A DNA stretch of 64,000 nucleotides from Branchiostoma floridae (lineage: Eukaryota > Chordata > Leptocardii > Amphioxiformes > Branchiostomatidae). The translations under genes and the position numbers were made by a program. The DNA is taken from the NCBI RefSeq assembly GCF_000003815.2, contig NC_049979.1, positions 14,987,459-15,051,458 on the forward strand. Direction: 5' to 3'. The notes under the pieces were generated by a model, which searched no databases, was not told the origin of the DNA, and saw only the letters and a list, made by a program, of their open reading frames with translations. This document shows, piece by piece, positions 22,401 to 34,400 of the stretch (its first letter is position 1; every line of letters starts with the position of its first letter).

Positions 22401-25400
22401 GCATTATATGACTGTGTGTTCTGACTCCTTAGATAAGTATTACCTTTGCAAGAAAGTTATGTTTTTGGTAGTATTTGTGTGTATGTATTTACATGTGTGT
22501 GTGTGAGCATAACTTAAGGCCTGGATGAAACCTGGAAATGGTTAGATTTTGGGCCACCCAGAGGGTTGTTATGGTACAGCGACAGACTTATGGTTTGATA
22601 TCTTGAGTTCTGGACATGTTGTGGCCGTCATCTTACTATTCTTAGGTTTAAGACATAGCAGGCTTTTAGCTAGGCATGCGTCAACGCGTCATTTAGACGC
22701 ACTGTCCTAACAAACATAAGAAATCGGACGCAATACTTTTAAGCAAGACGCACTACGGACGCCCAAATTTTTCCCCCCAGCCTCAGTCATGGCAAACATA
22801 TTGTAACAGAAACAAAAAAATCTTGGCTGAATTCTACAAAATATGCACCTCAAAATGCAGGAAATAGCATTTCAGAGGGTTATGATTTCAAAATTTTCCG
22901 GGGGGGATACCCCCGGACCCCCTACAATGCTTGCACCGCTGATCACTCCGATTACTTTGGACGCCCTAAAATTGATTCCTAGCTAAAAGCCTGAGACATA
23001 GTGATGTTGGGAAATTTTTTGAGCGGTACAAAATGTATGTGTAGATATCTGTTGAGGCAGAAAGTAAGTGTTGTAGGTTTGGGTCCCAGAGCATACCGGC
23101 TCCTACAGTTTTTTTTAACTGTAGGAGCCGGTTTAGTTTCAGATTTTGAAAGAGAAAAGTCATGATCAAGAATGGATGGATCCACATAATTTTTGGTATG
23201 TAGATAGCTTAAGTGATGCTTGAAGAGCTGATCAACTAATACATGTACCAATAAGGACCTTATTTGCATAATTGATGAGAAAAATATAATTTATCAGTCA
23301 TAAAGGTTAATGGCAAAGTTAGGAGGTCATGAACACAGAGCAGCATTTAAGCCCTTGGCTAAGGATTGGTCTTTGCACTGGCCCACTACATGCTACTTGT
23401 ACAGTTGGGTTGTACTGTTCTTGTACAACTAAGCACGACATACAGTAAAACATGATGATCACATGGCTAGCAGATGGGAAAGGTTGTTCACGTTGAAGTC
23501 CACGTGAGTTGGCTGAGGATGCACTGTTTGTACTGCCCTAGGCCTGACTGGTATACAACACTGCCAGTATTGTATACCAGTGAGAGTTGATCCTGCAGGT
23601 CTAGCTCTGCTTAGGTTCAGTTGATCCAACTGTTACTATTGGCAGGGCTTGATTTTCTGTGCATTATGGTAGTGTAGAATTTCAGGTCTAGAGGTAGGAT
23701 TCTTTATCTATATACTAGCGAATATACTACACTATATATATATAGAAGGACGCCAGCCAGGTTTGATTGCGCTCGTAAGTGTCGTGTTGTATGTCTTGCT
23801 ATACTTGAACACACAATACACACAATGCTAAATACAATGGTCTATACAAGGTCTACAGAATGGTCTAGTTACACTTACAGTTACAGAGATAGTTGGCTAT
23901 TCTACAATGTACACAGTTACTACAGTGGAGCTACAAGATGTGTGACTACTGACCTTAACCCATGGCTGCAACTGAGACAGTTTGAATCTTGCCCCACGCT
24001 TAACTATTCTCAACAGCTAGTCTACTATTGGCTGCTATTTCCAGTCTGTGCTTAATATGGTTTGATCACATGGTCTACTTCTAAATATGGGCTGAACCTC
24101 CTTACATAACTAACTTCACATGTGGTTTAGATTTATCCGACAAGACAGTACTCTATCTATCATCACTGTTACACTATCCCCCCTCCTCCAATCAGTGTGC
24201 GTCCCCGCACACAAGCTATAACATCAAAACACAGGAGGAGAAGTAAAAAAAATGAAAATACAGGGAGTAACATGTCACTTCTTAATACAGCAGGTGTAAT
24301 CCGTGTGTACGCTAGAAGTACCAAAAAATGTTGCGAGCCGGCTACCCAACCCCACTCTATGTATGCCAATAAGATTGCCAATAAGAATGATAGTTCGAGG
24401 GGGAGGTACGATTTTTCCAGTGCTCCAGTCCAACTGCAGGTGTTGACTCACCTGTGGTACTTCATTCACGTATCCACCACATCAACAATACATAGTCATT
24501 AACAAACAATGTTGAAAACCATAACAATATGCATGACAGGATTGCTGAGTGTGCATCACAGAAATCAAGACAACAACGCAAGTTCGGGGACATGCGCAGA
24601 GCAAATGACTGGGAGCCAGACACACGAATCCACAGAGAACACGAATGGAACCCAGCGACTTTCCTGTCCGATCACCTAGGTCGTTGTCTCCCGTTTAACA
24701 TAACGTATTACATAACAAATCATAAACACACAATAACACAATAACTAACTCGACTAAAACCAGAGCAGCACAACGGGCATACTCACCTGAGGAGAGATTT
24801 ACACATAATCTCCTAGGAGATTAGATACTCACATCCTCAACATCCGGCCCCGAGCGATGGAACACGCAGCACGCAAACGACACCAGGCGGAGACTCAAAA
24901 GCTACAACACACTGGCTACGGCGAGCAACAACAACGTGTATACCAACCATCCTCGCATGATCACATCCAAGCCGGCCAGAGACATCTGACTCCTAACAAC
25001 TTAACACTTACCTAACCGTGACGTTCCCCGTTAGACAACGCCACAGTGAACCACAGGGAAAAAGTGAGAGTCAACACATGTCCTAAGTGAACCATGCACC
25101 GCTCGACCAAGTCAAATGAGCTCAATGCACCGTCAAAACCCTAAAACACGAAGTGGTCCGACTCCGTTCTGCACAGCACAGCAACCCATCAATCAATCAT
25201 TACGTTAATCTTCACAGCATCATACAAGTACATATCAACCTTCCATTAATGCCAGTAATAAATCAAAGTATCACTCGTTCATGTCAAATCACCGCACATA
25301 ATGTCAACATATCAAAATACAACAAGGTGCACAGATTCCAATAATCCTAACTAACAGATAGTATCCTACACTAAAATGTCACAACTCAGTTCACAGTCCA

Positions 25401-28400
25401 TTGATCTCCATTTCCAAGTCCATTTTCCTTTGAATCAGTCCAAGATCGTCGCCATGGTGACTGGAACTTCAGTATCCGGGGCGTTTCTTGCTGCGTCGCG
25501 GTGGTCGCGTACGATGACGGCGGAAGACACGCTGGTGGGGTCCTGTGGCGAAGTCGTCGGAACATGGACGTCTTGCGAACAGTCTCCGGGACGCGATCCG
25601 TGCTCCATCAATCCTCAGGCTCCGAGAAGGTCCGGAACGGCACTCGGCAGGATACGATGACATCAGGGACAACAGCATACACATACGGACGGAAGACAGT
25701 ACCAGGAAGCAGGCGCTAGCCATCATCTCGTTCGTCAGGGATGCAGGGGACTGGGCCGGGCGGGTGGTGCTGCAAATGAAAATACAACTCGGGCGGCGAC
25801 TCGCCTCGAGCTTTACAGGAACGCGGCGCTGAAAGGGAATGTGGAACCGGGGACCTCACCATGTGCGGGTGCCGGGGTCCGGCGAGCGACGGGATACAAG
25901 CCCACGTGGCAGAAAAACAACAACAACAAACACAGAGCAGACTGTTAGAACAGTCTGACATGGAGCAAAAACAGGTCGAAACAGAATAGGGCTAAAAATA
26001 CACAAAATTTAGAGCCAACTCAAGATTTAAGCAATGAGAAAAAAAGGTGGACAAAACAGGCCTACAATTTATAACAATTTGCAGAGAGACTGGCTCAGAA
26101 AAATACAGAAGAATGCAAATGAGGCAACTTTCAAAAAAACACAGGAAGAACGCAGTGGGAGGCGATGCCAGTTACAGATAACAGAGAGGGCTGCAGTGGA
26201 AAGGGCTGGATCCAATTAAGCCCACGCCACCCAAATGTAGAGTAGAAATTTAGAGGCAAAAAAATGCACGGTTGTCCCACACAAAAGCAAAATTTGGCGG
26301 CCCAAAATAGCAGAACAGAAAATAATGGGAGTAGAGGAGTGTCAGCACTGAACACATGTGCTAAAAAGGCCAACAAACCTAAGCTAAGCAATTGAGACGG
26401 CCGGGGAAAAAAATAGCAGAACATGTGGGGGGTACAAACAGCGCAAAAAAAAAATAGGCACAACTTCACAAGCAAAGCAGAAACCACACAACAACGATTG
26501 ACTAACGAGCCGGTGCAGGAATGATTCCCGGTGTGGGAACCAATGTAGAATTTGAGGTCTAGAGGTAGGATTCTTTATCTATATACTAGCGACTATACTA
26601 CACTATATATATAGAAAGACGCCAAGCCAGGTTTGATTGCGCTCGTAAGTGTCGTGTTGTATGTCTTGCTATACTTGAACACACAGTACACACAGTACAC
26701 ACAATGCTAACTACAATATACCAGGCTAGATACAATGGTCTACAGAATGGTCTAGTTACAATTACAGTTACACAGATACAGCTATTCTACAATGTTACTA
26801 CAGTGGAGCTACAAGATGCGTGACTACTGACCTTAACCCATGGCTGCAACTGAGACAGTTTGAATCTTGCCCCACGCTTAACTATTCTCAACAGCTAGTC
26901 TACTATTGGCTGCTATTTCCAGTCTGTGCTTAATATGGTTTGATCACATGGTCTACTTCTAAATATGGGCTGAACCTCCTTACATAACTTACTTCACATG
27001 TGGTTTAGATTTATCCGACAAGACAGTACTCTATCTATCATCACTGTTACAGTAGATTTCATGTTGGTAATACATGTAGATAATCTGGTTGGAGGAGACG
27101 AACAACTCTGTTCATACACATTGTATCTGCAGTTGGACAGGCATCCCACTCCTGTAATTTGGCACATGGGAATGTTGTTCGTTGTCTATTCAGGTAAGAC
27201 AAGAGTGAGAATGATATGGGAATCCCAGGACCTGTTTTTGCTGTCACAGTAACACCGGGAAGGATGTTTACTCGCCAGGGCAGATAACAATTAGACAAAA
27301 AGATAAAGGCAGGTAAGACTTCAAACATAACACTTATCTGCAAGTATGATGAGTATTGCAGGAAGGAAGTATCTGGGATGGAATGTGGACATTCAGGAGA
27401 AGGAAGCCAAGTTCATGAAAGGAAGGAAAAGAAAGAGTCTCAAAGACAAGAAAATATACATATCAAACAGTATTGCAATGTCATGGAATGTAGTCTTGTA
27501 CCTGACAAACAAGCAGAGATAGTCTTCATCAAAAAGACATGATCATGACATGATGCATGAATTATGATAATCATTGATTTCTATGTGACTTCTCTTGTCT
27601 ACACAAATACAGTGTCTTAATGCAGTGACACGTTTTGTTCTCTTTTAAGCTTAAGTACAACCAACATTGGCATATTATTAATTAAGAGTTTAATAAACTA
27701 CACAGTTCTTCTATTGCAAACATACATTGACAGCTGCAAGTTTTCTTTTAAGATTTCAGAGTACATATTTACTAGGTAAGATTTAACCTCTTACCTAATG
27801 ACCACTTATTATTTCATGAATGTCAGATATGCTTTGATACGTCGCACCATGAAGGACTGTAGTTGAAAGGCATGTCTTGCTAACTCAGACTTATCAATCA
27901 TTGACTACTGTCACTGTTACGTAACATGACCGTGACATAACTGAGATGTTACTATTGTTAGGATCAGGCTCTGGTCATATTCAGGCCAATGGGCACTGCA
28001 CACACATTTATCAAAACGTGACAGGATAAATTTCTCACCATTTCTGCACTGACGCACATTGTCATGTTAAGATCATACTTAAAATCTTTCATGGTTTTAC
28101 ATGCAGCAACACACGTAGTCACACAAAACATCAATTTGATATCACCAACTTGACCAAGACTAATGACATGTCAATGATATTCTTGTTACAGTGCACCATC
28201 TCTTCTTGAAAGGTATTTGAAGGAAGCTAAAATGGTACATACCCAGTAGTGCTTTTGTCAGCTGCTTACTTCAGATTTGAAAAGCCATTCTTGAGTCTAA
28301 TCTCAAAGGCAACATCATGTTGAAAGCCATTCATATCAAGACTAGCTACTAGAGGTACATTTAACTTCATTATGACATTTGAAATATCATAGTCCAACCC

Positions 28401-31400
28401 TTGCAAGACAGGGAACAACGGACGCTAAACCGGATAGTGAGTGTGTGTGATAGTATCCCCTCTGAATTGAAGGTTGGTTTTTCTAAATTTCCAGTATCTC
28501 TCCAAACTTGTTATCAATCAATGAATGGTATCCAGTCAGTGCCAGTTCTATTGAAGGTTGAGATCCACCTGCTAGCCCCCAGTTCACCGTCTGGCCTTGG
28601 CTCTGTCACGTTCTTGCTGTCTGACTCCAGAGATCAAGCTAACCCTACAACAAATAAGCTTTGAGCTTGAACCAGCACCAGCTTATTATTATCTTCCATG
28701 GCCCCTCCCACCTCCCTCCCATGGCTGCCAGGCCATTCTCTGCATGCTTCCTTCCCTTGGAACTGGGACCATTCATACCCATTGTCCATAGTTCCACATC
28801 CAGATAGAAGCACTGACTCATACTGGGCCAGTAACAGACTACCAGTTAAAGGAAAGGTTCGCTATGGGTGGGACAAGCACCTGTCAATCTCTCCGTTAGT
28901 GGTAACCTGATCCAGCAGGAAACACAAACAACTTTGTACTACCGGTGAGCAAACTTTGCCGCACATTTCTGCTCCCTACAGTTGCTGCCGGCACGTTCTG
29001 CCAGCATGTTCTGTCCTTAGGATGTTCCTGTTGAAGCTTGGATTACTTTGCAGTTTGAGTCTTATAGTATTGTGGATTATTTTCTTCTTTCTTATAAAGG
29101 GGTGAGTACAATTCTAAGGAATTAATTGTGTTTGAAATGCATGTAATGAGTTTTTTTGTAGACTTTTTAATAAGACATATCCCTGGAGTCCAAAAGGAAT
29201 AGGTCTAGACAATGGTACTAGCTGTTTTGATCAAAGCTTGATGGTGGACTTTCTTGTTCGATAATGTGTTTGCCAAAGCTTCGTAAAACAGGCATGTGTA
29301 CATTGCCTTTCAATTAGAAAGTTTTTGCAATGTTTTCCAATTCAGCAAGTACGCTTGACTTCTCTTCTAGGTCAACTTTCCCTTTTTTAGATGGAAGCAT
29401 CTACTACAGATAGTACTGTAAGCTTTTTCTGTATTGAATACCACTGTGTTAGTTATTATTAATACCATTGTGTTAGTTATTATCATAGAATGATGTCTAA
29501 GCCTAGGATACATGTTGTAACATATGAAATGTGTTTCTTTAAGTTAGCTATTTTATCTTGAAGAAGTTTAAAGTATGTTGGAGCCAGTGACAAGTTAGAA
29601 AGATTGTTTGTTTCGAAAGGAGGTGAATTAAAAAGGCAAATGTCAGTTATCATTTTCCTAATGTTTAGTAGAGACCATATTGGACATATAGGATTTGAAC
29701 TTTGATATGCCCAGGCAGATCAGGCTGAAAAGTTTGTGGCCCCTGATGTGAAACAGCAGTTGAAAAAGGAGTGCGGTCATGAAGCAGATCAGTGTTACTA
29801 AAAGTAAAGCGATATCATAATGGTTCTTTGGAAAGGTAATTTATCTCCAGTGGAAGTCACAGTGTTCGCTTGCACTTGGCATTGACAATTTGTATACATT
29901 GTATATTCCTTTTGAAGTAGCCGGTCGGCGTCATGGTTTCCTTTCTGTGTTTTTGGGAGATTGTTCATTACATAATCATTGGAACTCAATTTTGGATTAA
30001 AAAACATGAACTTAAAGGTAGTCATAGTAAGCCGGGTAAGTAAGTAGAAGACTAACTTCGTAATAGTGTTCAGCTTACCCATCTGCTTAAAGGAGTTATA
30101 ACAATGAGAAACAGCTCTATACATTATTTACATGATTGTTCTTTTTTTTTTAATTTATTTTTGAAAGTTTGAACATTATCATATTTAATTATTTATGAGA
30201 CCCTTTGTGCATGACATGTTGTTAAACTAGGATATTGTCAGTTAGAATTAGTCTTGTGAAACATTAACAGCCTTCAAACTTCCTCTGGATTTCCATTCTG
30301 TCCTCTTCATTTTGGATTGTGTACACAGCAGCCCCTAACAAGCTTAAGGTTTGCATTGCTCTTCACAATAGCCCGTATACTACTGCATTAAATGGGCTTA
30401 GGGCTGGTTTTACTGACAATTCATCTAAAACTACTGGTACTATTGATTTCTCTGCCACCCAGGAGTAATATGTGCATGTTATCTACTACCACCATTTTTG
30501 GAAAACTTTGGTTAACCCTTTTTTTGGTTAAAGTAGAAGATATTTTATCTAAGAAGGTAACCTGCATGTAGGACCCCCATCAGGGCTGACTCAAACATGG
30601 TAAACATGAAAACAATCGCAGTACTTGACGAAATTCATTCTGTTCACTGACCATTCATTGCTTGTATATACAAACCCAAAATAGATCATGAAAGAAATGA
30701 TAGCAGTTCCAGAACCAGTACCATAGTTGCTTTGTTTCTACTCTCTCTCAGCTGCTTGGAAGATATAAAAAATGATATTTGTGCCAGGGCCAGTAGCTTG
30801 TTTTATCATTTTTTAGTTACAAAACATACAAAGTTTTTTAACAAATAAAATATAAGTTTGTCAGCAACATGCTGTAAAAAATCTTCTACCAACTGAACAG
30901 CTCTTAAAACATACTGACAATTCCTCTAGCAGGTCAGGTTTTAGAAGAATGGGGGTCGCTCTCAAAGCCACCTGTACTTTTAAACTGGTTTCTCCCGGCA
31001 AGATCTGGTTATACTAGTCAGAATGTGTCATATATGACTACAGAAGTGGTCATCCTACGATGTCTTCCCTTAGTACAGCACGACTTTCCATCTTTACACA
31101 ACAGCTGCTGATTATTTGCTGTTTGCAAACATCCTGTGTGACCAACAGGCTTATCAGCCATCTTCAAGACCTTCAACTGACCGAGAGTTTGGGGAAGAAA
31201 ATCTAAGAACAATCAGAGAACCGTTCGGACCAAAGGGGGAAGAAGAACAGCTTTGAAATTTGGACTCAGTTTGGAGGACAAACATCGGGATGTGTCAACA
31301 GACAAGTCACAGCAAATCTTGAATTAGTGCCTTTTTGTTTGTAATCATCGGCCCTTAATCAGGCAGTTTGTTTTCTATTAAGTTTAGACAGCAAACAGAA

Positions 31401-34400
31401 ATAGGATGAGGCAAATTAAGAGGTGAAAAAAGGTGGAAAAAAGCTGAATGATAGCTGTGATGACTGTGTATTAAGCCAAACAACTTTTGATCAGCTAATT
31501 AGTGGGCCTTCTTTTTTCTCGTTAGGAAAAGGGGTGTTTTTGCCTGTACAGTAGGTGTCATTGACTCCCAAGTTTTCTTAATCTGTATTTTTCAGCTCCA
31601 AGAATATGTGTATCATTACATTAGACTCAAAAGAGTTATTACAACTTTATTGTTTGATAACTAACTCTGTATTTTTTCTTGTTTCTACAGGGGTTATCAT
31701 GTGGTTCTGACTTGTGCAGCCTCCTGGTGTCCCTCCTCCCGCTCCTGGTGCGAGTGCCTCTCCCGACCTCCCAGTCTGAATCAGGTAGCTGCCTTCTTTA
31801 CTCTTCCTGTGTCCTGAACAGGGCACACTCTGTCAGATCTAACGGTCCACGAAGCCTTGTCACGCTCTCTGCCCAGTATGACAGAGAGGGTTTAGATAAG
31901 CCTGCATGCTGCCTGCACACTCGCCGGTGTCAGGAAGCAGGGCCATTTCTGCTCAAACAAGTGGTCCAGTCAGCCTCACCAGCAGACCAGAAACAAGGCA
32001 AATCAGGGTACATTTGAAGATGTCCCAGTGACAGGAACTCGGCTGAAACCTAAAGCTTTGCAGGGGGGAGTTTGCCCCAGAGTGCCTGTTGGTGCTGTTC
32101 GTACCAGCTTTATCTCCACTGTGTACTTTTCACAGGCCTTCTCCAAATCTGCGGAGCAATTGTCTTTTACAGTACACTGTCAAATATTTTTAGCATTTGC
32201 TCCCAGAAAAGCGATGTTGATTTAGAGAGTGACAACTTTGCTCCAGTTTCAAAGACTACACGCCGCTTCGGGGGTCAGTTGGAAAATTTTGTCAGTAGCA
32301 AGACACACACGGGAGAGCTTGTTCTTGAGATAGGCATCAGCTAACATATGAAACGTTGGTAGTATTACTTCTCCTTTTGAAGTATTGAAAGAAGCGCCGT
32401 GAAATGACAAGGTAAATCTGTTAATAGATGACTTTTTTATTGTTAAGTAGTAGTTTGAACATTTTGTTACTTTAATCTTGTTGATTTTATCATTTGTCTC
32501 AGACTGTGCTTGTAGGTTTTTAAAAAGAAATGCCATGATGTTGTCTAGAATCTGTTTATTTATGCAATGTCTATCTCTTATTATTTTATCAACATCTACT
32601 TTTATTCTTTTTTTTATAGACATTCTCCTAGAGGACATTGATTTTTGCCTACATCCACTCAAAGTGCACTTCAGGAGAAAGAACCGATCAAAGAAAAACT
32701 TCAGTTGGAAAGACTACTTTGAAAGCAATTTGGCAGATGTGAAAAATGAGCCACGGATGAGAAAGGGTCTCTCCTCCAGGAGACTGCGACATTTGAAGCA
32801 GTGGTCAAAAGACGAGGACCCCAGCGCCGACCAGGAAAACTCCAGTGTCGAGTCAGACACAGAGGGTTCAGAAATGTACAGCCGGAACAAGTCATCTGTC
32901 GTGGAACATGAAAACATGTGGATGCACAGCGATGATACATTTGGATTTGATGGCAGCAATCCTCTGACTACCCCAAGACTTATTGCTGGCAAGATTTCAC
33001 CTGACATGGGAGTAGGAGACATGTATGAGGAAAGGGACTTCGTGTACAAACCAAAGACTATCAAGCCTGCCTACCACCTCAGTAGGAGGGGAGCCAACAA
33101 TGGGCCAGTGGAACAATGGACGTTTATGGATATGTCTGCCTTTGAGCTTTGCCAGGTGCTTTTGTCTTTGCTGGAAAAACTTAGTCACAGTGAGCTGGCT
33201 CACGGAACCTATGGGAGTAATCCAGCAAGCACAGTGTTGCACCAGCTAACACACATGATGGCGTCTCTTAGCCAAAGTCTTTGTAAAGAGACAGGGAACT
33301 CAGCTGGGATGGTTGAAGAAGACGAAACAGACTTTGTGGATGGTTGGAGTGACGTGGCTACTGCCAGCCTACAGCGCATGATCCTACGCAACGTCCTGAC
33401 TTTGTGTAGTCTGAGTTGCACAAAACCGAGTGGTATTTCAGAGCTGGCGGGCAGTGGAATCATTGCTACCCTGCTGGATGCTGCGAAGGAGGCGCATAGC
33501 AAAATCAGCAGGAGAGGAGAAGACAGAAAAGCTGAGTCAACCAATCCAGCTGACACAAAAAACAGCAACAGCGTCCATAATGATGCCAATGACAACAACA
33601 ATGATGAAGGAAGTGGGCCAACATCCTCATATTCTAGTCATCAGAATGGAACGGGTAGTGAACATGACACAAACATCCTTCTAACCTCAGCCTTCGCCCT
33701 CCCAAGTGGGACCATCCTCCTTGTACACGAGATCCTGCGTGGGGTCCTCATGCTTATCAACAGCATTGTCCAGACACTACCCATCAACCTGTCCTTCCTG
33801 TCCCAGGCCCTGAACCTTCTCAACGAGTTCTCTGCCAGCAACGGGTACCAGCTGGTTCTACAGACCATCTCACAGATGGAGGAGTTGCTCACACACCTGG
33901 GGGATCCTGCAGAGGCAGGGAGGGTGCGTGATTGCATCACCTCCCTCATCACAGCCATGTTCAAGGTAGTCATCTCCATGAAGAAGGCCAAGGTTGACTA
34001 TGTGCACATCATGACGTGCCTGCGGAGGAAGCACAAGCGGTGTGAGTACGGACGCTACATTCACCACCACCATGACATCTGCGGATTATCATCATCTTCC
34101 TATGAACAGTTGGCACATACCTTGAATGACAGTCAGTTCAGCCCCGACAGCCAGTACATGTCGGGGAGCCAGATGAACTTCAGCCCTCGGGGTCGGGGGT
34201 CGGCAACGAGATGTTGCATAGCAGTGGCCAGTGAGACACTCCTACAACTCCTTAGCAGCACATCGTCAAGGTGAGCTATGACTTTTCCTTCTAATCTTGG
34301 TAACTGTTTTTATAATGGTACCATGTTGTAAAGGTGATTTCTTACATAAAATCCTCTTCTTTGATCTTTGATAAAGTGTATTTGCAAAATGCATTCAACA

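Larger units (their letters stand above)
23673..27051 (-). mobile_element. Complete non-autonomous LTR retrotransposon, antisense to LYST
   Basis: Two ~500-bp direct repeats bound a 2.37-kb interior. Read on the minus strand, each LTR starts TGTAACAG and ends TTCTACA, with TG...CA ends. GTAG is duplicated on both sides (23669-23672 and 27052-27055), a 4-bp target duplication as made by gypsy-, BEL- or retrovirus-type integrases. A primer-binding site lies one base inside the right LTR and a polypurine tract abuts the left LTR, which fixes the minus orientation. The longest interior minus-strand ORFs (26487-26131, 25961-25716, 25726-25469) show no gag, protease, reverse transcriptase or integrase motif, so it would depend on another element's proteins. 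The LTRs differ by roughly ten substitutions and a few small indels, so the insertion is not brand new. Confidence 0.93.
15580..31690 (+). other. LYST intron 3 (16.1 kb), transposon-rich, no gene recognised
   Basis: The largest intron in the window. It carries a TCAC microsatellite (15696-15785), a dispersed-repeat pair (18690-18840 and 22520-23090), a hAT-type MITE, a perfect hairpin (23095-23132) and a complete LTR retrotransposon (23673-27051). The 159-codon ORF at 20419-20898 and the 102-codon ORF at 21306-21614 have no recognisable domain and no splice context. I see nothing definable in 16000-18680, 19000-22500 and 27060-31680. Confidence 0.6.

Noticed and set aside
24174-26543. Search for gag/pol inside the LTR element
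   Set aside because: Minus-strand ORFs up to 118 codons show no zinc knuckle, protease, reverse transcriptase or integrase signature, so no coding feature is claimed.
31785-32017. Extension of LYST exon 4 past its donor
   Set aside because: The frame is open but has no similarity to LYST, and splicing at GTAGCT gives the correct phase for exon 5.
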